Shown here: positions 7,637 through 15,901 of the stretch, one piece after another
Position numbering within the stretch: position 1 is the stretch's first letter
How the letters are laid out: each line of letters opens with the position of its first letter
Assembly (NCBI GenBank): GCA_023412855.1
Contig: JAEZRJ010000012.1
Location: 1 to 36,965 of the forward strand
Source: Bacillota bacterium
Lineage (GTDB): Bacteria; Bacillota; Clostridia; Lachnospirales; Lachnospiraceae
Length of the DNA: 36,965 nucleotides
Direction of reading: 5' to 3'
Program-made: the position numbers and the translations under genes
Notes under the pieces: model-generated
Told to the model about the DNA's origin: nothing
The model's database searches: none
The model's input: the letters and a program-made list of their open reading frames with translations, nothing else

Positions 7637-8290
7637 TTATGTGGTCAAGTCCTTTAATATGGTCAGGCTTTTGAATTCCCTATCCATATATTCCTTCTTA
7701 TAAATGTCCGCAATCACCCTAAGTTCCTTAAGCACCTTATCGGTTACCGTAAAAGTATATAACTTCTCCACCGGGCTGTGTTCTATGTAGCTCATCGTAT
7801 AAACAGTGGATTCCGTAAAATTGCCCTTATTCGGCATTCCCGGATATTCTCCGTTTAAAACGAGTGCCTTTATTTCGAATACGCAGCGCACCAGATTTTT
7901 ATTCAGAGATGGAAGCTGCAAAGCCCTGAGAGACTGGTACAAAAGCTTTAGCATTTCCTTCTCATCGTTGTTCTCTCTTGTGTAGTAATCCATGATTTCC
8001 AAAAAGTACATTCCATAGCATGCCGCTTCAAAATCTTCCCTGAGCTTTTCAAAATAATTGGATATGTCCGCCTCCACGATATTATAAGAAGAACGGCCCT
8101 CATACATCTTGAACTCTCCGAAGGAAAAGGGGGAAGCTGCGGCCACCAGCCTGCTGTTAGGCTTTCTCGCCCCTTTGGCGAAGGCCGACACCTTTCCCCT
8201 CTCTTTCGTCAAAATAACGACGCGCCTATCGTATTCCCCGATAGGCACCGTCTTCAAAACCATTCCTGTTAGTTTTACAAATTCCTGCAT
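7637..8290 (-). CDS. recO: DNA repair protein RecO
   Basis: RecO works with RecR and RecF to load RecA on SSB-coated single-stranded DNA. The N-terminal OB-fold is recognisable (LTGMVLKTVPIGEYDRRV, then LTKERGKVSAFAKGARKPNS), followed by a helical domain with GMYFLEIMDYYT. At 217 residues it is somewhat shorter than the usual 240-250. I see no CxxC zinc motif in the C-terminal half, where many relatives have one. AGGAG lies 9 nt before the start. The first 65 nt overlap the preceding YqzL-like frame. A mobile element sits directly at the 3' end, and its target duplication includes the stop codon. Confidence 0.93.
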   Translation of the reverse strand: MQEFVKLTGMVLKTVPIGEYDRRVVILTKERGKVSAFAKGARKPNSRLVAAASPFSFGEFKMYEGRSSYNIVEADISNYFEKLREDFEAACYGMYFLEIMDYYTRENNDEKEMLKLLYQSLRALQLPSLNKNLVRCVFEIKALVLNGEYPGMPNKGNFTESTVYTMSYIEHSPVEKLYTFTVTDKVLKELRVIADIYKKEYMDREFKSLTILKDLTT

Positions 8291-8441
8291 ATGGATTATC
8301 TCCTATGGCCGCACTGCCGTTCGGTATATAACCTCCGAGCGACCCGGACGCCGTCGTTTCCTCCTGCGCATTTTTAAAGCTTAAGTAATCCTCAATTTTT
8401 CCTGTACTAAAAAATTGTTGCCAGTAGTTTCGTTCTTTCAT
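8226..8441 (-). CDS. YqzL-like small protein, overlaps recO
   Basis: A 71-residue frame begins MKERNYWQQFFSTGKIEDYL and continues SFKNAQEE. The pattern W-x2-F-x2-TG-x-I-x2-YL-x-FK is that of the short YqzL family, which lies between era and recO in Bacillus. The same order is seen here. The first 25 residues or so fit YqzL. The rest is an extension rich in Gly, Asn and Ala, ending GFEDGAYRGIR, whose last 65 nt overlap the start of recO in another frame. AGGGGG lies about 6 nt before the ATG. The function of YqzL is unknown to me. The family assignment is from motif and synteny. Confidence 0.75.
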   Translation of the reverse strand: MKERNYWQQFFSTGKIEDYLSFKNAQEETTASGSLGGYIPNGSAAIGDNPYAGICKTNRNGFEDGAYRGIR

Positions 8442-8529
8442 CTTGTGCCCCCTAACGTAATGATACTAAAAAGCTATACTTCAGTAACACTTTCAGTATT
8501 AATATTAGGGTTCGCTTTTTTTGGGTTTC

Positions 8530-9444
8530 CTATTCGGATTCTTTTGGATTGTAGCCAAAATTTTTTATAAGGAAATCGCTGTCCCGCCAATCTTTTTTTA
8601 CCTTTACCCAAAGCTGCAGATTCACGCGGCATTCCAGCATATCTTCGATTTCCGGCCTCGCCTGGCTGCCTATTTTCTTAAGCATGGCGCCTTGCTTTCC
8701 TATGACGATTCCTTTGTGTGATTCCCTTTCGCAAATGATGGTGGCCTCGATATCGGCAATGGATTCCTTGTTGTTCCTCCGATATTTGATGCTTTCTATG
8801 GATACCGCAATTCCATGTGGTATCTCATCCTCCAAGCACCTGAGTGCTTTTTCTCTTATCAGCTCTGCCACAATTTGACGCTCGGGCTGGTCGGTTATAG
8901 TATCCTCATCATAAAATGCCGGTCCATAAGGCAGATATTTCATGATACAGCTTATGAGCGCATCCGTATTGTCGCCCTTTAGCGCCGATACCGGTACAAT
9001 TTCCGCAAATTCCAGCTCTTTTCGATAAACGTCAATATAATTTAATATTTCAGGTTTCTTCACCGTATCCGTTTTGTTAATAACGAGTATGACCGGAGTG
9101 TTGACCTTTTTAAGTTGCTCGATGATATGCTGTTCTCCCGCCCCGATATAAGAGGTAGGCTCTACCAGCCAGAGAATGACATCCACCTCGGACATAGTCC
9201 GCTCCGCCACACGCACCATATAGTCTCCCAGCCTATTCTTCGCCTTATGGATTCCCGGAGTATCCACGAAGACTATCTGACCTTCCTCAGAGGTGTAGAC
9301 CGTCTGTATTCTGTTTCTCGTGGTCTGGGGCTTATTGCTGGTAATCGCTATTTTCTGTCCGATCAAATGGTTCATCAGAGTTGATTTCCCTACATTCGGT
9401 CTGCCTATTAAAGTAACAAATCCTGATTTGTAATTATCGCTCAC
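8530..9444 (-). CDS. era: GTPase Era
   Basis: Era is an essential GTPase that binds the 3' end of 16S rRNA and helps 30S maturation. The G domain has the P-loop GRPNVGKST (residues 14-22), DTPGIH, NKTD and SALKG. The C-terminal KH domain has the VIGKQGAMLKKIG loop and ends with the usual WVKVKKDWRD segment. Its 304 residues match the family. Translation starts with GTG at 9444, with GAGG 8 nt upstream. The order era, yqzL-like, recO in one direction suggests co-transcription. Confidence 0.97.
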   Translation of the reverse strand: MSDNYKSGFVTLIGRPNVGKSTLMNHLIGQKIAITSNKPQTTRNRIQTVYTSEEGQIVFVDTPGIHKAKNRLGDYMVRVAERTMSEVDVILWLVEPTSYIGAGEQHIIEQLKKVNTPVILVINKTDTVKKPEILNYIDVYRKELEFAEIVPVSALKGDNTDALISCIMKYLPYGPAFYDEDTITDQPERQIVAELIREKALRCLEDEIPHGIAVSIESIKYRRNNKESIADIEATIICERESHKGIVIGKQGAMLKKIGSQARPEIEDMLECRVNLQLWVKVKKDWRDSDFLIKNFGYNPKESE

Positions 9445-9607
9445 ATTTTATTCCTCGCTTTTGCTTTTGTTTCACTACTGCTTCTGTTTCAGCTTTTGCC
9501 TGCTCCCGCTTTTGAACCCGGTTTTATTTTAATCCTTGTTTCCCGCGCTGCGGCACAAACAATCAATATGAAATTTTAGAAATTCTTAGACGATATATTT
9601 TATCAGC

Positions 9608-10669
9608 TTACAATTTCTTTTCACACTTATCTTCTTCTGCATTTTCCACTTTATTTACCTTGGTCTTTTCTGTATTATCCTCTTTCTTTTGCTTATATCT
9701 GCGAAGAAATGATCTGCTGCTTTTATCATTCTTTCTCTTGAAGAAATGCTTGATAAGCACCACAGCCAGTATAATAACGATTGCCCATACGACAATATAA
9801 GGCAGCCAGATAATCAAGTAGATAAAGAAATTTTTAATTCCATTTCCCACGCTATTCATGGAGCTTATAAATCCCACGGATATTCTTTCCCAAGCGGATA
9901 CTTGAAGGGACGGAGTCAGCACCTCCACCTCGTTAATCGTTAAATATACAGTGGAGTAATCCACCAGATTATCATAAGTGCGAAGCTGGGATTCCATGCT
10001 CTGAAGCTGGTAGCGCACTTCTGACAGCCGGGCTTCAATGGCAATGATATCCTCCATGCTTTCCGCCTTTTCAAGCAGTTCCAACAGCCTCTCCTGCTCT
10101 ACCTCCAAGGCCTCTTTATGGCTCTCTGTGTCCACATACTGAAGGGTAATGTCTTGCGTGTTCTCCGAGCGGCTTGTTACGTTAGAGATATCCGATACCG
10201 CCGTTACAAAATTATAAAGCTTCTCTCCGGGGATTCGAATCGTAAGGCTGGCAGACCTGTTGCTTTGCCCGTACCTGCTGCTTCCATTATAGACGTTCAG
10301 ATTCTCCATATAGCCGCCAAGCTCCGATACCTTGTTCTCCACCTTGGGAAGGAGTTCGTCGAAAACCTCTGTCTCTACGTCCAAGTTCACAGTCTTAATC
10401 AATTTACGGTTGGCTGCCACAGAAACCCCTTCGGAAATCCCCCCTGCCTCTGTAGGTGCAGACTCCTCGCTGGCCATCGCATATTCTTGCACATATACGT
10501 CGTCGGAGGCATATCCCTCATAAGAGGCAGTACTTGCTCCCTGAGGTGCCACTGCGCTGTCCGTCTTGTAAGAGCTTACACTTCCACAACCTGCGAAGCC
10601 AAGCACCGTTATGCCCGATATTGCTATCCATAGCTTATATTTCCAGTTCTTCATCCATAATCTCTCCAT
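9608..10669 (-). CDS. DUF4349 family lipoprotein with C-terminal membrane span
   Basis: The 353-residue protein has a lipoprotein-type signal with lipobox GFAGC (Cys28) and a low-complexity Ser/Ala/Glu linker to about residue 85. The DUF4349 core follows (RKLIKTVNLDVETEVFDELL, then ELGGYMENLNVY, then LTIRIPGEKLYNF). A coiled-coil (EALEVEQERLLELLEKAES and on) precedes the beta segment YSTVYLTINEVEV. Near residues 275-310 there is a strong membrane span, then a Lys/Glu-rich cytosolic tail. The arrangement suggests a surface protein anchored at both ends; the role is unknown. GGGGG lies 6 nt before the start. Confidence 0.85.
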   Translation of the reverse strand: MERLWMKNWKYKLWIAISGITVLGFAGCGSVSSYKTDSAVAPQGASTASYEGYASDDVYVQEYAMASEESAPTEAGGISEGVSVAANRKLIKTVNLDVETEVFDELLPKVENKVSELGGYMENLNVYNGSSRYGQSNRSASLTIRIPGEKLYNFVTAVSDISNVTSRSENTQDITLQYVDTESHKEALEVEQERLLELLEKAESMEDIIAIEARLSEVRYQLQSMESQLRTYDNLVDYSTVYLTINEVEVLTPSLQVSAWERISVGFISSMNSVGNGIKNFFIYLIIWLPYIVVWAIVIILAVVLIKHFFKRKNDKSSRSFLRRYKQKKEDNTEKTKVNKVENAEEDKCEKKL

Positions 10670-10709
10670 AATAATCCCCCATTCTTTCCATACCTGCCAA
10701 TTTTAACCG

Positions 10710-10739
10710 GATATGCAAATTCAAAACAAGTTGCATATC
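10710..10739. promoter_or_regulatory. Inverted repeat upstream of the DUF4349 gene
   Basis: Perfect 9-bp arms GATATGCAA and TTGCATATC are separated by 12 bp, about 40 bp upstream of the DUF4349 start codon and next to a possible -10 box (TTAAAA on the minus strand). It could be an operator or a transcript hairpin. Nothing else was seen in this 125-bp gap. Confidence 0.35.
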
Positions 10740-10794
10740 ACAATTACAAAATTGACAATTAAAATATATCCACTATTACATGATATATGATCCA

Positions 10795-13740
10795 TTAATG
10801 AAAAAGAGGTTCGATATTCATGAACATCGCTTCGTTTTCTTTCAGCTTTTCCTCATTTCCCACCACACATAAGCAATCCTCTTTCATAAAGGCTCTGATA
10901 TATTCCGACAATCCTCTTATGGTTTCTGCCGTCGTGGCAAGTAACTCATCCCTCTCTTGCTGCACTCTGTCGAAGGACAGTTTGGTCAGATATCCTCCCA
11001 TGGAATAAACCCCTTTGGTAGCCGGCGTCATAGGTACATCCAGATCGCTGATGGCTCCGATGATGAACTGGGTAATTGTCCTTTCGTCCGCTTCGAAGGT
11101 GCTGATATAGTCCGCAGCGTTCTCGTATACCTCCACTGTTTTCTCCAAATTGGGGTCTCTGTAGGATACGAAATAGCTGTCTCCTGATTTGCCGAAATTG
11201 CACATGCAGCCGTAGGCGCCGCCCTTTACTCTCACTCTGTTCCAGAGGTAATCGTAACCCATCATCACCTTAAGCACCTTAAGCGCTCCGGTGTAAGGAA
11301 GTTCTTCGTGGATGAAGTTGCCTGCGCGGCATACGAACTGTATCTGCGAGGAGGTAAGGTAACCTTCGTTCTTCCTTACAAGTCTCGGCTGAAATTTCTT
11401 TTTCTCCACGGGAGAAGTATATAAATCCTTTTTAAATGCTCTCACCATGGCTTCGATTCCCGGATATTCCTTTTCAGTTGCAGTGTAATCCACCATGAGG
11501 TTTTCAGGACGGAAGATATATTCCGTAAGCTGTTTTAATTTCTGGGTCAAATCGGCCTTTTCTTTTTCAAACTGCGATTCCAGCTTCTCCAGCAAGCGAT
11601 ACTGCGGTATTCCGCTTATCTGTTCTGCTACTGCTGCTGTGCCCGAGATATAAGACAATGCCCGTATAGCCGCCAGGGAATGTCCCGAGGAGGTCATGGT
11701 CGCCTGCATCCTGGACTGTACCTCCGCAATGATTTCATATAAACGCTTCGTATCGTCGAACTTGGAATGCAGCGCAATCTCTTCTGCCAGCCGGAAGGCT
11801 TCCTCCAAATTTTCATACAGCACTTTTGCTTTGATTTCGAACTTAATGCAGTAATCATCCAGATTCAGTGCATTGGAATAAGTATTCACTACCATATCAA
11901 TGCCGCCGGTCTTTATATTCGTCTCGTGGTATAAATCACCGTAGCTGTAATTTTGCGTATCCACCATACCCAGCACCTGCTTCAATATGCCGATATAAGG
12001 AAACAGCTCTTCCGGCACGCTGCCGATATCGAAGACGAACCGCAGATAGCCGATGCCGTTTGTAAATATATTGTGGAACAAAATCAGGGTATCGTCCGAA
12101 TACCGCTCCTCGTTGACAAAATCCTCCGCTTCCTTTTTCATATCCTCTCTCGTCAAAAGCGGTATCTTCTCCAAATCCTCCTTGGAGCTGGGCTCCTCCT
12201 GATAGCGCTCCAGCGCCGTCGTTTCCTCTATGATTCTCTCTATCGCCTGCTCACTTAAAGTTTCCTTATATTCCTGAAGCTCCTTTTGCAGGGCTGCCTC
12301 TTTTTTCGAGGTCAGACCCTTCTGGGGAGAGAGTACCACTACCGTCTTATGGGTGTTATTAAGGAGATATTTTTTAACCAGTCCTTCGTAATATCCGGTT
12401 TCTATTTCTTTTTTGAGTGCCGCAAAGGTATCGTTCGCCTCCACATGAATCAATGGCTTTTCCTCGTCGTAAAGCCAGCTGTCAAGTGCCTGCAGTCCCA
12501 GGATGAGTCCCTTCGGATAAGAGCCGAAGTCCGATTCCCTGTATTTGAACTCGAAATAATTAAGGCCTGCTGCCAGCGCCTTTTTATCGATTCCGCTTTC
12601 TGCCTGCCCTGCCAGTACCTCTTCGATAGTGCGCACGAACTCTTCCTTACGGGAGAGGTCCGTATTCTTAGCTACTACGGAAAAGAAGGGCTGTATGATC
12701 CCATTATCGTAGGTGCTGTATATTTCCTTGCCGATTCCCTTATCCGTCAGCGCCTGCTTCAAGGGTGCACCCGGTGCAGAGCAAAGAGCATAATCCAGCA
12801 CTTGAAAGGCGATATACAGCTTTCTGTCCAAATTGTCGCCGATTACGGTATTATAGGTCAGATAAGTATTTTCTTTCTCAGACTCATCTTCCATAATCGA
12901 ATATTCCTTGTATATTTCCCTCGGCGCTTCAAATGCCTCCTGAAGCTTGATCTGGGAGTCTATGCTGAGAGCCTCGAAGCGGGATAAATATTCCTCGTCG
13001 ATAAAGCGCAGCTTCTGCGCCATATCCATATCGCCGTATAAATAAATATAGCTGTTGGACGGATGATAGTACCTTCTGTGGAAATCCAGAAACTCCTCAT
13101 AGGTAAGAGCAGGAATCACGTCCGGATCTCCTCCCGATTCGGTGCCGTAAGGCGTATCCGGGAAAAGGGAATTAAGAACCTCTCTGTCCAGAACATCATC
13201 CGGAGAGGAAAAGGCCCCTTTCATCTCGTTGTAAACCACTCCGTTAAGGGTCAGCTCATCCTCCGGACTTTCCAGCTCGTAGTGCCAGCCTTCCTGTCTG
13301 AATATCTTCTCCTCCTTGTAAATATTGGGATAAAATACCGCATCCAAATAAATGTGCATTAAATTCTGAAAATCCTTATCGTTGCAGCTCGCTACCGGAT
13401 AAACAGTCTTATCGGGATAAGTCATCGCATTTAAAAATGTATTCAAAGAACCCTTCACTAATTCTATAAACGGGTCTTTTACCGGAAAATTTCTGGAACC
13501 GCAAAGCACCGTATGCTCCACGATGTGTGCCACCCCTGTGCTGTCCGCAGGCGGGGTGCGAAAGCCGATATAAAAAACTTTATTATCGTCCTCGTTTAAT
13601 AATACAGTAATTCTCGCTCCCGTCTTCTTATGGCGAAGAAGTGCTCCGGAGGAATTCAAATCTCCTACTTCTCTCGCCTCTATAATTTCATAGCCTTCCA
13701 AATCCTTTATATTTTGTCTCAGCTCTTCTATATCTCTCAT
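10795..13740 (-). CDS. M16C-family zinc metallopeptidase (presequence protease/Cym1-like)
   Basis: This 981-residue pitrilysin-type peptidase has the inverted zinc motif HxxEH at His72, Glu75 and His76 (AHIVEHTVLCGS), with the third ligand probably Glu172 in VVYNEMKGAFS. The early block FPVKDPFIELVKGSLNTFLN and the long single chain with a central M16C-associated helical region match the presequence-protease subfamily. Its members form a closed chamber and degrade short unstructured peptides. A second catalytically inactive half follows, including the GAYGC and FVSYRDPNL segments typical of substrate-binding parts. No signal peptide is visible, so a cytosolic location is likely. The ribosome binding site AAGGAG is about 12 nt upstream, slightly far. 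Confidence 0.93.
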   Translation of the reverse strand: MRDIEELRQNIKDLEGYEIIEAREVGDLNSSGALLRHKKTGARITVLLNEDDNKVFYIGFRTPPADSTGVAHIVEHTVLCGSRNFPVKDPFIELVKGSLNTFLNAMTYPDKTVYPVASCNDKDFQNLMHIYLDAVFYPNIYKEEKIFRQEGWHYELESPEDELTLNGVVYNEMKGAFSSPDDVLDREVLNSLFPDTPYGTESGGDPDVIPALTYEEFLDFHRRYYHPSNSYIYLYGDMDMAQKLRFIDEEYLSRFEALSIDSQIKLQEAFEAPREIYKEYSIMEDESEKENTYLTYNTVIGDNLDRKLYIAFQVLDYALCSAPGAPLKQALTDKGIGKEIYSTYDNGIIQPFFSVVAKNTDLSRKEEFVRTIEEVLAGQAESGIDKKALAAGLNYFEFKYRESDFGSYPKGLILGLQALDSWLYDEEKPLIHVEANDTFAALKKEIETGYYEGLVKKYLLNNTHKTVVVLSPQKGLTSKKEAALQKELQEYKETLSEQAIERIIEETTALERYQEEPSSKEDLEKIPLLTREDMKKEAEDFVNEERYSDDTLILFHNIFTNGIGYLRFVFDIGSVPEELFPYIGILKQVLGMVDTQNYSYGDLYHETNIKTGGIDMVVNTYSNALNLDDYCIKFEIKAKVLYENLEEAFRLAEEIALHSKFDDTKRLYEIIAEVQSRMQATMTSSGHSLAAIRALSYISGTAAVAEQISGIPQYRLLEKLESQFEKEKADLTQKLKQLTEYIFRPENLMVDYTATEKEYPGIEAMVRAFKKDLYTSPVEKKKFQPRLVRKNEGYLTSSQIQFVCRAGNFIHEELPYTGALKVLKVMMGYDYLWNRVRVKGGAYGCMCNFGKSGDSYFVSYRDPNLEKTVEVYENAADYISTFEADERTITQFIIGAISDLDVPMTPATKGVYSMGGYLTKLSFDRVQQERDELLATTAETIRGLSEYIRAFMKEDCLCVVGNEEKLKENEAMFMNIEPLFH

Positions 13741-13817
13741 ACTAACTGTCGTTCTCCTTTTCCCGTCCTCTTCTTTTCCCGTTTTTTCTCCATTTTCAAT
13801 GGATTAACAGCAATTTT

Positions 13818-13846
13818 ATCATATCATACTCTATCATTTTTAGCAA
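13818..13846 (-). promoter_or_regulatory. Probable promoter of the M16C peptidase gene
   Basis: TTGCTA (13841-13846) and TATGAT (13818-13823) are 17 bp apart on the minus strand, about 75 bp upstream of the start codon. Confidence 0.5.
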
Positions 13847-13883
13847 AACAGAAAAACATATACAAAACAAAACTTATTTGTAA

Positions 13884-13913
13884 TAAGTGTTAAGCTTCTG
13901 TGTGAAAAGTAAC
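13884..13913 (-). repeat. Remnant end of palindromic element family 1
   Basis: About 30 bp (AAGTGTTAAGCTTCTG, then TGTGAAAAGTAAC) match one terminus of the 150-bp elements at 2460, 7485 and 30165 with only two mismatches. The other end and the interior are missing, so this is a decayed or partly deleted copy. Confidence 0.6.
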
Positions 13914-13946
13914 AACCGCTCTCTGACAAGTAGACAGAGAACGGTT
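13914..13946 (-). terminator. Hairpin downstream of the sigma-like gene
   Basis: A 12-bp stem (AACCGCTCTCTG / CAGAGAACGGTT, one G-U pair) with a 9-nt loop follows the stop codon at 13968 by about 20 bp. The T run is weak on the minus strand. It abuts the element remnant at 13884-13913. Confidence 0.55.
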
Positions 13947-13967
13947 TGTTGTATAAGGGCGCCTATT

Positions 13968-14717
13968 TTACTGTTTTTCAATATATTCGATATTATCTCC
14001 GCTCATGCGGATCGCTTCCAGAATAATTTCCTCTGACAGCTTGCCCTCCTGCAAAAGCTCGGCCACCGTCACCTTTCTTTGCAATACCTCCGCAAGTTCT
14101 CTGGCTTGGCCGGCCACCTCATTGACCTTATCCAATACCAATTTATCCGTCTGCTTTTCCTGAAGGCTTCCTGCAATATGCTCTTCCATGGCGTCCATAA
14201 TCATTTTACCCAGCATTCCCTGTGCCTCATGAGCATGCTCCAGACAACCAAGCATTCTTACTCCCATAGCTAAGGCCAGGTTTCCTTCTCCGATCAAATC
14301 CTCCAGATAGGCACCTTGTCCGCCGTACAGCTTGGCGATTTCCACCACCTCAGGGAGGTAAAGCTCCGTAAGCCGGGCCTGAGCCTGAACATCTCCCGCC
14401 ATGGCAGACAAGGTAATCGCCTCCCTTTCTCCTGCCGTCGTTTGTTCAAGGTCCTTAAGCTCCTCAAGATAGGCTTCCAGATAATCGGCTTCCTCCTTTG
14501 TCAGGTATTCCTCCGCATCCACCGGCTCCCCTATACCTATTCTTTGCTTTTTTAAATAATCGCTAACAAGCTCCATCTGCTCCTCAGATAGTTCCATTTC
14601 CTCAAAAGCAGCCGCTACCTGCTCCTGCTCTATACAGTTTCCCTGCTCCTTTGCAGTCCTCTTCAATTCCTCCAAAGCATTTGCGAATAGAATCTCCTTA
14701 TTCATTTTTATAGCCAT
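13968..14717 (-). CDS. Sigma-70-like protein lacking region 4
   Basis: The 249-residue, acidic, Glu/Leu-rich protein resembles the front of a primary sigma factor. A helical N-terminal part looks like region 1.1. A segment AITLSAMAGDVQAQARLTEL then leads to LIGEGNLALAMGV, equivalent to the region 2.1-2.2 signature LIxEGNxGL that contacts the beta' subunit. Where regions 2.3-2.4 should melt and read the -10 box, the usual aromatic and WWIRQ residues are absent. A region 3-like stretch (LQRKVTVAELLQEGKLSEEI) follows and the chain ends with no region 4. It may bind RNA polymerase without promoter recognition. The ATG at 14717 has AAAGGAG only 1-2 nt away; the ATG at 14705 is an alternative start. 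Confidence 0.7.
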   Translation of the reverse strand: MAIKMNKEILFANALEELKRTAKEQGNCIEQEQVAAAFEEMELSEEQMELVSDYLKKQRIGIGEPVDAEEYLTKEEADYLEAYLEELKDLEQTTAGEREAITLSAMAGDVQAQARLTELYLPEVVEIAKLYGGQGAYLEDLIGEGNLALAMGVRMLGCLEHAHEAQGMLGKMIMDAMEEHIAGSLQEKQTDKLVLDKVNEVAGQARELAEVLQRKVTVAELLQEGKLSEEIILEAIRMSGDNIEYIEKQ

Positions 14718-14739
14718 GCTCCTTTCATATTCCTGCTGC

Positions 14740-15600
14740 TTAATATAGCTTCACATGCTCATGAGTGAATAAATGCTCCTGACAGTATTCATAATTGCCG
14801 TCGCATTTAGAGCAGAAACGGAATTCCAACTGAGGACTGTCCACTTCAGTTCTTCCGCAAATCGCGCATTTATGCTTGGTCACTCCCGTACTTCTTTTCA
14901 CTTCTTTTTTAAATTCCTGACGGCGTTTTACCTGCCTCGGCGACATATGGATATGGTTTTTCGATGTGAACCAGAATACGAAGAAGTTAAGCAAGGACGC
15001 TCCCATCGCAAATCTGCTGTAAACGCTTCCCGTAAGAAACTGTGCCCCCAGCATTACCGCATATATAATTCCCAGCCACTTGATACGGACCGGAATGATG
15101 AACATAAGAAGCACCTGAGCCTCTGGAAAGGTTGCTGCAAACGCAAGGAAAATGGACATATTTACATAATATGTGCTGAAATAGAAGGACACTGCACTGA
15201 AGAAATCCTTCGCTCCGTAAGCCGCCATAATGTCTCCGTTAAATATATAGCAATAGGCCATCAGAAGAAAACTTCCGATTACCGTAAAGAGCATTCCTGA
15301 AAGCAGATAGACATTATATCTGTAGGTTCCCCAGGACCTCTCCAGGGTAGTCCCGATGGAATAATAAAAGTAAAGCATAATCAACACAAAAAACAAATTG
15401 GAAGTATCCGGCGGCACGATGATCCAAGTGAGGATTCTCCAAATCTGTCCATGCAGAATCGCATATGGGTTTAAGGTCAGATAAGATAAAAACAAAGGAT
15501 TTATCAAATTGATCAAATACCCTACCGCGTAACACATGATCAGCATCAGCGAAATGTTCTTAATCGCATACTTGCCGAACTTTCTTTCAAAATTACTCAT
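14740..15600 (-). CDS. Rhomboid-fold membrane protein with C-terminal zinc ribbon
   Basis: The 286-residue protein has about six hydrophobic spans. After the first comes GQIWRILT (51-58) and later LERSWG (86-91), which are rhomboid/derlin superfamily landmarks. The GxSG serine motif of active rhomboid proteases is not found, so it is probably a non-proteolytic relative. The cytosolic tail is basic and carries a zinc-ribbon-like set Cys245, Cys248, Cys263, Cys266, with extra Cys273 and His residues close to the end. The frame is open to 15660, but the promoter -10 box lies at 15640-15645. GGAGG precedes the ATG at 15600 by 12 nt. It is 22 bp upstream of the sigma-like gene, suggesting an operon. 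Confidence 0.75.
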   Translation of the reverse strand: MSNFERKFGKYAIKNISLMLIMCYAVGYLINLINPLFLSYLTLNPYAILHGQIWRILTWIIVPPDTSNLFFVLIMLYFYYSIGTTLERSWGTYRYNVYLLSGMLFTVIGSFLLMAYCYIFNGDIMAAYGAKDFFSAVSFYFSTYYVNMSIFLAFAATFPEAQVLLMFIIPVRIKWLGIIYAVMLGAQFLTGSVYSRFAMGASLLNFFVFWFTSKNHIHMSPRQVKRRQEFKKEVKRSTGVTKHKCAICGRTEVDSPQLEFRFCSKCDGNYEYCQEHLFTHEHVKLY

Positions 15601-15639
15601 TTTTTCCGTATTCCTCCATTCTATGCCTAAAAACATGCG

Positions 15640-15668
15640 ATTATATTCTAACATTCCCATCTGTAAAA
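15640..15668 (-). promoter_or_regulatory. Promoter of the rhomboid-fold / sigma-like operon
   Basis: TATAAT (15640-15645) with a weak -35 TTTTAC (15663-15668), spaced 17 bp, on the minus strand. It lies 40 bp before the ATG at 15600 and rules out the longer reading of that gene. Confidence 0.55.
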
Positions 15669-15778
15669 GTAAATAAACTCACGCAGGTTTCACGATATAT
15701 AATAAAAATTTAACTTTCTTATCTTATATTTTTATAATTTGTTTTAAAAAATATAATGAAAATATTCCGGCATCAACA

Positions 15779-15807
15779 TTGCATTTTGTAATTACGTGTC
15801 GTATAAT
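15779..15807 (+). promoter_or_regulatory. Sigma-A type promoter of the activase gene
   Basis: TTGCAT (15779-15784) and a perfect TATAAT (15802-15807) with 17-bp spacing, about 95 bp upstream of the start codon at 15902. Confidence 0.8.
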
Positions 15808-15901
15808 GATTGGGCATGTCTGAGGATTATCCGCTATATATTATAAATAGGAAAGCTCAGGTTTTAGCATGTCTAAATATTAAAAGGAAAGGGCGGATAC
15901 T

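Larger units (their letters stand above)
15601..15901. other. Divergent intergenic region, about 300 bp, A+T-rich
   Basis: It holds a minus-strand promoter for the rhomboid-fold gene (15640-15668) and a plus-strand promoter for the 1409-codon gene (15779-15807). The centre (about 15700-15765) is A+T-rich with no further feature seen. The leader of the large gene contains GCATGTCT twice, about 50 bp apart. Confidence 0.6.

Noticed and set aside
9445..9607. Coiled-coil-like codons between the DUF4349 gene and era as a small gene
   Set aside because: The minus-strand stretch rich in AAAGC and CAAAAGC units has no start codon and no open frame of useful length.
12286..12987. Plus-strand open frame of 233 codons inside the M16C peptidase gene
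   Set aside because: It is antisense to a conserved gene and shows no motif or ribosome binding site; it is a shadow of codon usage.
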